From NCBI RefSeq assembly GCF_950295315.1, contig NC_080172.1, positions 117,309,288-117,373,287 of the forward strand: a stretch of 64,000 bases of DNA, read 5' to 3'. Shown here in pieces: positions 34,195 through 44,264 of the stretch (position 1 is the stretch's first letter; every line of letters begins with the position of its first letter). The translations under genes were made by a program, and so were the position numbers. The notes beneath the pieces are model-generated. The model was not told the DNA's origin. It worked only from the letters and a program-made list of their open reading frames with translations, and did no database searches. Source of the stretch: Erinaceus europaeus (taxonomy: Eukaryota; Chordata; Mammalia; Eulipotyphla; Erinaceidae).

Positions 34195-34734
34195 AAAACA
34201 CCAACACTTAACTAAAACCACTTCTGCGTCAAAAGATGAAAGATCTGGAGTGGAGAAAAGACCTGGGGGACATGGCGACCCCCCCAAGAATCCCCAGCAG
34301 GTAGACCAGAGTCGAGAGAGGAAGGACCACCCCAAGTGTGACCATACAAGGCAGGAACACTGGGCCAGGGGCCTCTGGTAGGCTGTGGCGTTCTCAGCAG
34401 GCCAGCTTCTTTTCCTGACGCTGAATTCCCCGCCTGTACCTGAGGGATAGACCGACCGGGAGCTCCCATGGCCCGAGTCCTAGCACCTGGCCTAGTCACA
34501 GCAGGGCCAGGCACCAGATCCTGTCCATCAGAGGTCCTGGCAAGAGGCTTCTGCTGTGGACAGAGGGTCAGGAGCCCTGCCCCCAACGGCCCCCCCAAGT
34601 CCCTCAGCACTGCTTTGATGCTTTGATGCTGCTCGGTGGGCCTGGCTCTCTGCTGTCCAGGTCCCGCCCTGACTCTGAGAGACTGTGACTGATACCATGG
34701 GACCCCATGCCATCCCATCTCCGAGCCCCTGGAA

Positions 34735-35422
34735 GGGAAGGGCAGGGGAGGGAAAGGGAGGTGTGGGGAGGGAAGAGAGGACATGAGAAGAGAGAGGAGA
34801 GGAGAGGAGAGGAGAGGAGAGGAGAGGAGAGGAGAAGAGAGAGAGGGGAGGGGAGGGGAGGAGAGAGAGACTAAGAGAGGAGAGGAGAGGAGAGGAGAGG
34901 AGAGGAGAGGAGAGGAGGGGAGGGGAGGGGAGGGGAGGGGAGGGGAGGGGAGGGGAGGGGATGGGAGGGGAGAGGAGAGGAGGAGAGGGGAGGGGAGGAG
35001 AGGGGAGGGGAGGAGAGGGGAGGGGAGAGGAGAGGAGGGGAGGAGAGGGGAGAGGGGAGGGGTGGGGAGGGGAGAGGAGAGGAGGGGAGGGGAGGAGGGG
35101 AGAGGAGAGGAGGAGAGGAGGAGAGGAGGGGAGGGAAGGGGAAAGGAGAGGAGAGCAGGGAGAGGAGAGGAGGGGAGGGGTGGGGAGGGGAGGGGAGGAG
35201 AGGAGAGGAGGGGAGGGGAGAAGAGGGGAGGGGAGGGGAGGAGGGGAGGAGAGGGGAGGGGAGGGGAGGGGAGGAGGGAGGGGAGGATAGGGGAGGGGAG
35301 GGGAGGGGAGGGGAGGGGAGGGGAGAGGAGAGGAGAGGAGAGGAGAGGAGAGGAGAGGAGAGGAGAGGAGAGGAGAGGAGAGGAGAGGAGAGGAGAGGAG
35401 AGGAGAGGAGAGGAGAGGAGAG
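34735..35422. repeat. Polypurine satellite (GGAGA/GGGGA)n
   Basis: Nearly 690 bases of almost pure G/A on the + strand. Pure GGAGA arrays lie on the flanks and GGGGA/GGGGAGGAGA mixtures in the centre. ORFs of several hundred residues cross it on both strands and are repeat artefacts. Confidence 0.97.
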
Positions 35423-35489
35423 GCTGCCAGGCTGGCTCAGAGTGGGCTGGGCCTGCAGCTGAGGTGTGTCTCCTGCTCCATCCCGTAGC

Positions 35490-35596
35490 CTCTAGTCTCC
35501 TCACCTGCAACAGAGATGATCGTAACTGCTGTGAGGATGAAATAACTCCATGCCAGGCCCCGCATCCCCACCACACACAAAGTTAGAAAGGGCCTG
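35490..35596 (+). repeat. MIR-like copy, left half of a duplication
   Basis: 'gtctcctcacctgcaacaga' and 'tgctgtgaggatgaaataac' resemble the MIR 3' half. A diverged second copy is at 35871-35959. Confidence 0.55.
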
Positions 35597-35597
35597 G

Positions 35598-35855
35598 GGT
35601 GGGGGCAGTGGCTCACTGAGCAAGGGCTCGTGCAAGGATCTGGGTTCAAGCTCCCCAGCTGCAGGGGGCAAATACTTCATAAGTGGTGAAGCAGGTCTGC
35701 AGGTGTCTGTCTTTCTCTCTCCCTCTCTTATCTCACCTTCCTCTCTCCATTTCTCTCTGTCCTGTCCAGTAAAGTGGGAAATATGGTCACCAGGAGCAAT
35801 GGATTCCTAGTGCCAGCACAGAGCCCCAGTGATCATCTTGGAGGCAAAATAAAGC
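35598..35855 (+). repeat. SINE family A with 3' module
   Basis: 'ggggcagtggctcactgagc', CT-rich body and the module 'gcacagagccccagtgatca'. Inserted between the two MIR-like copies. Confidence 0.8.
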
Positions 35856-35870
35856 AGAAAAAAACAAAAG

Positions 35871-35959
35871 AGAGACGGTAATCATTGCTCTGTGGATTAA
35901 ATAATTCCAATCCAACGCCCACCTCCCCACTACCACACGCAAAGTTAGAAAGTGCCTGG
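35871..35959 (+). repeat. MIR-like copy, right half of a duplication
   Basis: Shares 'gcaaagttagaaagtgcctgg'-type sequence (one base different on the left side) with 35513-35596. Confidence 0.55.
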
Positions 35960-36010
35960 TACCCAGAAGCAGGGGCTGCTGGTCCAGTACTCCACCTGTT
36001 CTGCTGAGGC

Positions 36011-36375
36011 CCAGTAGATTCCAGTAGATTCTAGGAGGTTCTAGTAGATTCTACTAGATTCCAGTAGATTCTAGGAGAGGAGGAAGAGCGGGAAAGGGGG
36101 GGAAGAAGGATAGATTCTAGGAGATTCTAATAGATTCCAGTAGATTCTAGGAGAGGAGGAAGCGGGGGAAGAGGGGGGAGATTCTAGGAGATTCTAGTAG
36201 ATTCTGATAGATTCCAGTAGGTTCTAGGAGATTCTAGTAGATTCCAGGAGATTCTAGAAGATTCCAGTAGATTCTAGGAGATTCCAGTAGATTCTAGGAG
36301 ATTCTAAGAGATCCTAGTAGATTCTAGGCAATTCTAGTAGATTCCAGTAGGTTCTAGGAGATTCCAGGAGATTCT
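36011..36375. repeat. 10-bp minisatellite (AGATTCYAGK)n
   Basis: About 25-30 units of AGATTCTAGG, AGATTCTAGT or AGATTCCAGT. Two purine-rich interruptions (about 36074-36110 and 36151-36180) have similar sequence. Confidence 0.93.
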
Positions 36376-36681
36376 AGGCTTATTCACCTGGTGCTAAGTG
36401 AGCACCTACTGCATGCCCGCCACTGTGTGAGGCACGGGGGATTCAGATGGAAGTCCCTGCTGCCACGGACTCCACCTCTGACTAAGCCATGAAGCGGGTG
36501 ACCACGTGTCAGGTGGGCTGCTAGGCACCCACATGTGTCACCTCCCCTGGCTCCCTTCCCTCCCTGTCCCCCAGCAGAGGGTCAGGAGCCTCCCACTGAG
36601 CCCTGACACCTGGCAGAAACACCCTGAACTCAGCCCCCATGAGGGGTGCAAAAGAGGCCCAATGACTCCTTACTCTGGAGA

Positions 36682-36726
36682 GATTTTTAACAATATTTAA
36701 TTTATTTATTTTAATGAAAGAGATAC

Positions 36727-36767
<41 letters not shown>

Positions 36768-36849
36768 TAAGACCAGAGCCCTGCTCAGCTCTTGTCGATG
36801 GCGGTGCTGGGCATTGAAAGTGAGACCTCAGAGCCTTAGGAATGAGGAG
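36682..36849 (-). repeat. SINE family D with GACA expansion
   Basis: T/A-rich tail, (GA)n and (GACA)6, then 'ggcggtgctgggcattgaa'. Confidence 0.75.
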
Positions 36850-36937
36850 TCCACCCTTGCACATATCTGCTCTGGAAACAAACAACTCCTTCACATCCAC
36901 GTGTCTTCTAGAAACAGAGGTAGTCCTGAATGGGACC

Positions 36938-37505
36938 CCATTTTTATTATTAGTGATTTAATGTTGATTTACAAAATTATAAGATGACAGGGGTAAAACT
37001 CTGCACCGTCCTCTCCACCGGAGCTCTGTGTCCCCAGTCCCTCCACTGGAAGCCACAGCAGTTCTCCCAAGGCTGCAGATATGGGTTAATTATTACAGTC
37101 ATCTGTCTGTATTTGTAGATATTTGCCCCTTTTTTTTTTAAAGTCCCATCTTCTCTTTCCAAGTCACATATACACCTATCATTACATCCAAATATCCCTC
37201 TCTTTTTCCTCTTTCTGGGTCCTGATGGAGTTGGAGTTCAGAGCCCTCTGGTCATAGTCCCCTAACATTTCTCTCCCTCTGGGAGTCTGGACCCAGAATT
37301 CTCTATGGGGAGTAGAAGGTGGGAGTTCTGACTTCTGTCATTGCTTCTCCACTGGACATGGGTGTTGGCAGGTGGATCCACACCCCCAGCCTGTGTCTGT
37401 CTTTCCCTGTGGGGCAGGGAGGTTCTGGGACATATTGGTGAGGTCATCTGCCCAGGGAAGATGGGATCATGGTAGCGTCTGCGACTTGGTGGCTAAAAAG
37501 CAGTA
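36938..37505 (-). repeat. Family R copy
   Basis: 'atgttgatttacaaaattat', 'ccactggacatgggtgttgg' and 'tgcgacttggtggctaaaa'. Ends about 145 bases before exon 6. Confidence 0.8.
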
Positions 37506-37650
37506 CGTGCATGTATCCTGAAGACGTCCACAGCGCCCCCGGCTGTGCTGAGGTGGGCGGGATGGGAGGCGGTGGCCCTGGAGACAGGCTCCCACCGTGT
37601 CTGCCCTCCACTAACAGCCAGGCTGATGGCTCTCCGTCTGTTGCCCCCAG

Positions 37651-37816
37651 GTCTGGTTCAGTAACCGTCGAGCCCGGTGGCGCAAACAAGCAGGAGCCAA
37701 CCAGCTGGCAGCGTTCAACCACCTTCTTCCAGGGGGCTTCCCACCCACGGGCATGCCCACGCTGCCTCCCTACCAGCTGCCGGATTCCACCTATCCCACC
37801 ACCACCATCTCTCAGG
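37651..37816 (+). CDS. PAX7: PAX7 exon 6: recognition helix and start of linker
   Basis: The acceptor 'ttgcccccag' ends at 37650. The 166-nt exon starts in phase 0 and encodes 55 residues plus one base. [14 protein letters not shown] completes the homeodomain (residues 47-60, bases 37651-37692) with the invariant W48, F49, N51 and R53 and the Ser at position 50 typical of PAX homeodomains, which sets DNA-site preference. The rest, [16 protein letters not shown] followed by a Pro/Thr-rich stretch ending TTTISQ, matches PAX7; PAX3, as I recall it, has QLMAFNHLIPGGF. The donor reads CAGG|GTGAGT, with the last G beginning the next Asp codon. It joins exon 5 in phase 0 and exon 7 in phase 1. Confidence 0.97.
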
Positions 37817-37893
37817 GTGAGTGCCCGAGCCCTGGCCCAGCTGCTCAGCCCCTACTGCCCCCGTCTCCTGGCCCCAGGCATTCTTCCTCTTTC

Positions 37894-38187
37894 TTTAAAA
37901 AAAATATTTATTGATTGATTCCCTTTGTTGCCCTTGTTGTTTTATTGTTGTATTATTATTGTTGTTATTGAAGTCATTGTTGTTGCATAGGACAGAGAGA
38001 AACGGAGAGAGGAAGGGAAGACAGAGAGGGGGAGAGAAAGACAGACACCTGCAGACCTGCTTCACCGCCTGTGAAGCGACTCCCCCGCAGGTGGGGAGCC
38101 GGGGCCTCGAACCGGGATCCTTATGTCGGTCCTGGAGCTTAGCGCCTAACCTGCGCTTAACCCGCTGCTGCCGCTGCCCGACTCCCA
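37894..38187 (-). repeat. SINE family B
   Basis: Starts with a T/A tail, 78 bases after exon 6, and ends 'gctgcccgactccc'. Confidence 0.9.
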
Positions 38188-38235
38188 ATCTCTTCCTTCT
38201 TTGTCAACAACAACCAAAAGGCATAAGTATTAGGG

Positions 38236-38795
38236 AGATTCTTTATTAGTGATTAAAAAAATCATAACACAACAGGTATAACTCCACACCATTCCCACCC
38301 CCCAGAGCTCTGTGTCCCCTTCCCCTGCGCTGGAAACTACAGTAGTTCTCCTAAGGCCACAGAGATGGGCAGGGATGTCCAGTTTTTCTGTGATCCTGCC
38401 TTCTCTTCCTTTCTAAGCCACACCCACACCTAGTACTACTTGCAAGTGTCCTTTTTTTTTTTACCTCCCCCTTCTCTCTCAAGATGCTGATGGAATTGGG
38501 GTTCAGAGTCCCCTAACATTTCTTTGCTTTGCTTTGAAATATTTTAATTTATTTATTACTGGGTAGAGATAGAGAGAAATTAAGAGGAGAGGGGAAAATA
38601 GAGAGGAGAGAGAGACAGAGAGACACCTGCAGCCCTGCTTCACCACTTGTGAAGTTTCCCCTGAAGGTGGGGACCAGGGGCTTGAACCTGGGACCTTATG
38701 CACTGTAATGTGTGCACTCAGCCAGGTGCACCACCACCTGGCCCCCCCCACCCCAACATTTCTATTAGGGAGATTTTTAAAAGAATTACCTGTCT
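38236..38795 (-). repeat. Family R copy, interrupted
   Basis: 'ccacaccattcccacccccc' to 'cagagtcccctaacatttct', then a SINE A, then about 30 bases more. Confidence 0.75.
38510..38763 (-). repeat. SINE family A nested in family R
   Basis: Flanks 'cccctaacatttct' and 'ccccaacatttct' are the target duplication. This dates the R copy before this SINE. Confidence 0.87.
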
Positions 38796-38809
38796 ACTTT
38801 TGTGTGGGG

Positions 38810-39330
38810 AGATTATTTTAATTTTTCTATATTTATTTATTATTGGATAAGGACAGAGAGAAATTGAGAGGGGAGGGGGAGATAGTGAGGGAGAAAGACA
38901 GAAAGACACTTACAGACCTCTTCACCACTTGTGAAGCTTCCCCACTGGAGGTGGGGACCGGGGTCTTGAACATGTTAACATGTACTTGTGCATGTTAACA
39001 TGTGCTCTTTTTTAAATTTTTAAAAAATATTTATTTATTCTATTTTTTGTTGCCCTTGTTTTATTGTTGTAGTTATTATTGTTCTTGTTATTGATATCAT
39101 TGTCGTTGGATAAGACAGAGAGAAATGGAGAGAGGAGGGTTAGACAGAGAGGGAGAGAAAGACAGACACCTGCAGACCTGCTTCACCGCTTGTGAAGCGA
39201 CTCCCCAGAAGGTGGGGAGCTGGGGGCTTGAACCGGGTCCTTGCACTTTGCGCCACCTGTGGCTTAACCCACTACTCTAGGACTCCCAACATGTGCTCTT
39301 AAACAAGCATGCCACCTCCCGGTCTCTGTG
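38810..39330 (-). repeat. SINE family A, interrupted by family B
   Basis: Tail and body at about 38810-39009, head remnant 'aagcatgccacctcccggtc' at 39301-39330. It contains a small duplication of 'catgttaacatgt'. Confidence 0.8.
39010..39287 (-). repeat. SINE family B nested, perfect TSD
   Basis: AACATGTGCTCTT at 38997-39009 and 39288-39300. Confidence 0.95.
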
Positions 39331-39879
39331 TGGGTGGACTATTACGACAAAAATAAATAAATGGCAGGTGAGGTCTTGCCCTTGACGATCTAGTTTACCT
39401 GACAGGCCACAGAGCATGGAGATGAAGGCATCTTCCACAGAGCTATTTAGAACAGAGCTTCCCAAACTATGAAGTCAGCAGTCCCCAGGGGCTTAGGAGT
39501 GTGCAGATGAGATGACAACCTTGCAGGATAGAATGGAGCCCTGTCCCCTTCCCTGGACCTCCACCCTGTGCTGCCCTGCCATCCTCTCTGTGCCCCATCC
39601 CCACTACATGACACCTGCCTCGTGAAGACACACCGCCACTCTTAGAGGGACAGACAGGGTGGAGCTCCGGAGGCCCAGGGGAGCGGCCAAGGACACCCCC
39701 CTCCCTCAGGGTTCCTGATGAGAAGTGAAACAAGTACTAAGATCCCATCACTCAAAGACTGCACAGGGGGTCTCAGAAAAGCACAGTAACAGGCCTGCAG
39801 CTGAGAACACAGCAGGCAGCTCGTGCCTTGGACCCACCACACTCTGGACTTGCCATTTTACACTCGTGCCCCACCCCTT

Positions 39880-39941
39880 GGGCCTTCTGTCTTCATCTGT
39901 AAAAGAGGAATCATATTCACCTCAACATCCTATTAGAATCG
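39880..39941 (+). repeat. MIR-like fragment
   Basis: 'gtcttcatctgtaaaagagg' followed by 'atcatattcacctcaac', typical of the MIR 3' part. Confidence 0.6.
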
Positions 39942-40079
39942 TTTTCTTTTTTTTTTTTTCTAGAGCACTGCTCAACTCTGGTTTGTGATGGTGCAGGGGA
40001 CTGAACCTAGGGCTTGGGAGCCTCAGACATGAAAGTCTCTTTGCATAACCATTATGCTATCTCCCCTCTTCCCCGGCCC
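39942..40079 (-). repeat. SINE family D
   Basis: T-run tail, then 'gactgaacctagggcttggg' and 'gcataaccattatgctatct'. Confidence 0.82.
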
Positions 40080-40273
40080 AATCATGTCACTCATGCCCTC
40101 ACACAATGCTAGCAAGACAGGTGCAGGTGACTCACCAGGCTTCCTCATGAATTGACTCTCAGTCCAGATAACATTTGCTGAGCATCTACTGTGTACGGAG
40201 CACAGAGCACATGGATGGACCCCAGCTGCTTATCCAGAGTGCTAGTTGGCTGTCATCTGAGGCTTGGCCAGGG

Positions 40274-40393
40274 GCCCCGGGAAATAGCATAATGGTTATG
40301 CAAATAGATTTTCGTGCCTAAGGCTCTGAGGCTCCAGGTTCAATCCCCACCACTACCATAACCATAAGCCAAAGCTGAGCAGGGTTCTGGGAA

Positions 40394-40428
<35 letters not shown>
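40274..40428 (+). repeat. SINE family D with (CA)n
   Basis: 'gcataatggttatgcaaata', B-box-like 'aggttcaatcccc', then a CA dinucleotide run from 40396. Confidence 0.85.
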
Positions 40429-40429
<1 letters not shown>

Positions 40430-40446
40430 CAAAGCTAAGACCAACG

Positions 40447-40560
40447 TTACAGAGAGCATAATGGTTCTGCAGACAGACTCTCATGCCTGAGGCTCTGCCA
40501 TCCCAGGTTCAAGCCCCTGCACCACCATAAGCTGAGCTCTGGGAAAAATCAATAAACCAA
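40447..40560 (+). repeat. SINE family D
   Basis: Second tandem copy: 'gagcataatggttctgcaga', ending 'aaaaatcaataaacc'. Lies 208 bases before exon 7. Confidence 0.82.
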
Positions 40561-40768
40561 CCAAGCAATACGTGGCTTGAACGTTCTCCTGAATGCTCTC
40601 TCCGGAAGTCCCACCATAGCCTGAGTAGGCAGGAAGGAGCTGTATTCCCCCCCAAGAGACAGAGATTGACAGAAGGAGGAGGCTCTTGGCTCACCGTCCA
40701 AGCAGGAGGGGTTTCCACTCCCCTGGGGAAGGCTGCCCGCTCAGGCTCTCTGCCGGGTCTTTCCACAG

Positions 40769-40971
40769 ATGGGAGCAGCACCGTGCACCGGCCCCAGCCC
40801 CTTCCACCGTCTACCATGCACCAGGGGGGGCTGGCCGCGGCCGCCGCAGCCGCAGACACCAGCTCTGCCTACGGACCCCGCCACAGCTTCCCCAGCTACT
40901 CTGACAGCTTCATGAACCCAGCAGTGTCTTCCAACCACATGAACCCTGTGAGCAACGGCCTGTCTCCTCAG
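40769..40971 (+). CDS. PAX7: PAX7 exon 7: linker with alanine run, before the activation domain
   Basis: The acceptor 'tctttccacag' ends at 40768. The first two bases complete Asp (G|AT), and 67 codons follow, starting [18 protein letters not shown] and ending [10 protein letters not shown], with donor CAG|GTAGGT. The exon holds a seven-alanine run (codons 22-28) with mixed GCC/GCG/GCA codons, so it is not a pure slippage-prone triplet repeat. A Ser/Tyr-rich segment (SYSDSFMNP) follows. PAX3 has a different sequence here, supporting PAX7. Some residues ([19 protein letters not shown]) differ from the human protein as I remember it; this is a recollection, not an alignment. The following exon, expected to start with a Val-Met-Ser-Ile-Leu peptide, is not found before 64000. 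Confidence 0.96.
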
Positions 40972-41129
40972 GTAGGTGGCTGTGTGCCTCCCGGCCCCTT
41001 GTGCCCTCCCCAGCTATGAGCTTCCCTTCTTGGAGACGCAGGCCTGGCTGGCCTGACAGAAAAGCATTCCTGCAGCAGGTCTCCACGCTCTTGACATCCC
41101 TGCCCTGCCCCCCCCCCCCGCCCAGGCGA

Positions 41130-41230
41130 ATTCTGTATTGCATTATTTACACCCCCGAGCTTGTGACACAGGCTGACTACCCGTCCCGTGGGGCCGCTCA
41201 GAGACATTTTCCGAGTGCGACGGTGGGGGT
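41130..41230. promoter_or_regulatory. Candidate conserved element after exon 7
   Basis: Repeat-free AT-rich segment ('tctgtattgcattatttaca') followed by CpG-bearing sequence. It contains a forkhead-like TATTTAC and an ATTGCATT core. Confidence 0.25.
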
Positions 41231-41840
41231 CTTGCTCCACTTCCCGCAGGCTGCTGACTGAGGTTAGGACTTGACTCTTGAGGAGGGAGATGAGTCCTGA
41301 AGTTCAGGCTGTGCGCCACCTCTCACCTTCTGTCAGGAATGACCAGTGAGTCAAAGGCAAGACCAGACCATGTTGTTTGGGCTCCTCGGCTGGGAACTCT
41401 TCTCCCATTGGGTTTGGAAACTCTTGACTTGTGAGCTGGGCTGCCGGTGTAGCCATTGCTCAGTGCCTGAGGTGCTGTGAGGAGTCACAGGAACTTTTGT
41501 GAGGCGGTATCAGAAAGACAGCCTGAGCAGCAGAGCCTGGTGATGCTGGATGTTCCAGAGAATTGAAAAGATGAATGGGCTGATTTTTTTTTAAAAAATA
41601 ACAACAACACACTGTCAAACAATGATGGGAGAAATATCCACCTTCTAAGACACCTCTGTCTTGTTGGTAGTGAGAACACAGAGAGACAAACTTCTCTGAG
41701 TGTCTGTCGTGCAGCACAAGAGGCTTAGAGGGCAGTTAAGCCCGGGTCCGACCCTTCACTGTGATGTTAGACCAGCTAGCATCTCAGAAGTTCAGTTTGC
41801 CTCCATTAGACCAAGAGTCACCAAGCAAAGCCAAGGGTGC

Positions 41841-42015
41841 TCTCCCACAGGCAAATGATTGAACCAAAGGCACAGAGACCCAACTACACACATCAGTGGA
41901 GGTGCCAGGAATGAGCCCCCAATGGGCAGCAAATCAACCTTCTCGAGAAGGCTTTTTTTTTAGAAGGCTTTCCTTTTTTTATTCTTCTATAAAGGTCAAG
42001 TAGAAAATCCTTCTT
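41841..42015. repeat. Left arm of a large inverted duplication
   Basis: Its reverse complement matches 44062-44264 at roughly 75-80% by eye. Shared words (right-arm reading) include 'gggctcattcctggcacctc', 'gtgcctttggtt', 'catttgcctgtgggagag' and 'gacctttatagaagaat'. Confidence 0.8.
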
Positions 42016-42110
42016 TAATTTTTATTATCTCTAGTTATTGGATAGAGACAGCCAGAAATAGAGAGGGAAGGAGACAGAGACACCTGCAGCCCTGATGAAT
42101 CCAAAACACC
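42016..42110 (-). repeat. SINE family A, 5'-truncated
   Basis: 'ttattggatagagacagcca' to 'cacctgcagccctgatg'. Starts just where the left arm ends. Confidence 0.72.
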
Positions 42111-42490
42111 TAGGCCAGAGTGAGTGTGAAATGGTGCCAGGTCAGCGTTAGACACCTTGAGAGCCTCCTGTCGCTGGGGTGGTGAAGGGAAGGAAGTTCA
42201 GAGGGTTGCTTACCTGCAGATAAGGACAGAGGGGGAGGAGTCAAAGAGGTGACTGGGCTCCACCCGCCACCCTCCAGTCTCATCCATCTACCTTCCTGTT
42301 TTTATAGAAAAAGTTTATTGAATCCCAGCCTGGGGCCCGTGGTTGAATATTCACAGCTGCTTTTGTGCTCCAGCTGCAGTGAGACTCAGACAGCGTAGGG
42401 GGAGATCAGGCATGTTCAGGGGGCTGGCACCGTGGGCTGCAGCTGAAGCCCTTCGAAGGTGGGCACACAAAGCCTAACAGATTACTGTCT

Positions 42491-42698
42491 GGGGCCAGGC
42501 GGTTAAGGGCGCACCTGGTTAAGTGCTCACATTATAGTGCCCAAGGACCCAGGTTCAAGTCCCTGGTCCCTACCAGCTTTAAGAGTGGTGAAGCAGGGAT
42601 GCAGGTGTCTGTCTCTCTCTCTTCCCTCTCTATCTCCTCCTTCCCTCCCGATTCCTGGCTGTCTCTATCCAATAGAGATAATAAAAATTAAGAAAGGA
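42491..42698 (+). repeat. SINE family A
   Basis: Head 'ggggccaggcggttaagggc', with a deletion in the 'gcagggggaaag' segment. Confidence 0.83.
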
Positions 42699-42701
42699 TT
42701 T

Positions 42702-43740
42702 TCTTTTTTAAATTTTTATTTATAAAAAGGAAACACTGACAAAAACCATAGGATAAGAGAGGTACAACTCCACACAATTCCCGCCACCAGAACTCCGTAT
42801 CCCATCCCCTCCCCTGATAGCTTTCCTATTCTCTATCCCTCTGGGAGTATGGACCCAGCGTCATTGTGGGATGCAGAAGGTGGAAGGTCTGGCTTCTGTA
42901 ACTGCTTCCCCGCTGAACATGGGCATTGACTGGTTGATCCATACTCCCAGCCTGTCTCTTTCCCTAGTGGGGTTCTGGGGAATCGGGGCTCCAGGACACA
43001 TTGGTGGGGCTAGGGTTAGTTGGCATCATAGTAGCATCTGGAACCTGGTGGCTGAAAAAAAAAAGAGCATATAAAGCCAAACAAATTGTTGACTAATCAC
43101 AAACCTAAAGGTTGGAATATTGCAGATGAAAATTTGGGGGTCTCTGTTTTGTAGATAGTTAGTAGACCTATTTTAGTTATATTCCAAAGGGCCCATGACT
43201 ATACTAGTTTTTTCCTGAGCCTGACATCTGATATGCAGCTGGATCCAAGTTATTGTCTGGGGAGATAATGTCATGGCTGGAAAAAGGGCCAGGAAGCTGG
43301 ATCAGGGAAGAGAGTAGCTCCCTAATATAGGAAAGGTGTATAAATATTGTTGACTGTAAACCCCATCAATTTGATGTGATCTGGGGCCCATATTCAGCCT
43401 AGGAGCCTATGTGACCTCTGCATCCCTGTAGATCTGAGCTCACATTGTATGATCATGAGTAGGAACATTCCAAGCTGCCCCAGTATCAGGACCCATCTTC
43501 CTCAGGTGTAGCATAGAGTATGTTGTCCAGCCTCCTTTTGGAGGATGGGACATTCTCTACTGTTGTTGATCCATGTTGAGGGCAAGGTCCTATGGGGGCC
43601 CACAGAGGGGTCTATTGTGTTGTTCCTGAAGGAGATGATCGGTAACGATGGAGTGAGGGAATCTGTTCAAGGTCTAGGCCCATCATGTCTGTTTGGGAAT
43701 TTCAGGACTCCCTAACTAGGACCCCAGATGATAGGGTGGA
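42702..43740 (-). mobile_element. Family R, longest copy
   Basis: A T-rich end followed by about 1 kb matching the copies at 21160 and 29890. It includes 'ggtgtataaatattgttgac' and 'cccatattcagcctaggagc'. The 5' end extends beyond the other copies. Confidence 0.82.
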
Positions 43741-43744
43741 AAAA

Positions 43745-44061
43745 ACCTTTTATTTCTTCTTTTTTAATGTTTTTTTTTGTTTATTTATTCATTTATTTTC
43801 CCTTTTGTAGCCCTGGTTGTTGTTTTTTATTGTTGTTGTAGTTATTGTTGTCGTCATTAGATAGAACAGAGAAATGGAGAGAGGAGGGGAAGACAGAGAG
43901 GGGGAGAGAAAGACAGACACCTGCAGACCGGCTTCACCGCCTGTGAAGTGACTCCCCTGCAGGTGGGGAGCCGGGGGCTTGGACTACGATCCTTATGCCG
44001 GCCCTTGCCCTTTGCGCCTCGTGCACGTGTACTTAACCTGCTGCGCTACTGCCCGACTCCC
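43745..44061 (-). repeat. SINE family B
   Basis: TTG-triplet region, 'ctgcagaccggcttcaccgc', ending 'ctactgcccgactcccg'. Abuts the right arm of the inverted duplication. Confidence 0.87.
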
Positions 44062-44264
44062 GAGAAAAGGCTTTTCTATCTGACCTTTATAGAAGAATTA
44101 AAAGAGGAAAACAAAAGACCAAAACAAACAAAAAACACCCCCTGGTCTAAAGCATTCTCAAGAAGGTTGGTTTTCTGCTCATTTGGGGCTCATTCCTGGC
44201 ACCTCTACCAATGCCTATAGTTGGGGCTACGTGCCTTTGGTTCTAGCATTTGCCTGTGGGAGAG
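44062..44264. repeat. Right arm of a large inverted duplication
   Basis: Inverted partner of 41841-42015. It has an extra A-rich stretch (44104-44140) absent from the left arm. Confidence 0.8.

Larger units (their letters stand above)
37817..40768 (+). other. PAX7: PAX7 intron 6
   Basis: This 2952-bp phase-1 intron runs from GTGAGT to 'ttccacag'. Roughly two thirds is SINE or family R sequence. The only longer unassigned stretch is 39331-39879, where I see no motif or ORF worth naming. The 200 bases before exon 7 are single-copy-looking. Confidence 0.93.

Noticed and set aside
34212..35586. 454-residue minus ORF and 267-residue plus ORF
   Set aside because: They cross the GGAGA/GGGGA satellite; the flanking parts show no domain and no splice context.
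36011..36375. Regular repeats resembling a CRISPR array
   Set aside because: Units are 10 bp and contiguous without unique spacers, in a mammalian intron.
43320..43345. TATAAATA motif as a promoter
   Set aside because: It lies within family R and recurs at 30528 in another R copy; no transcription start evidence can be seen.
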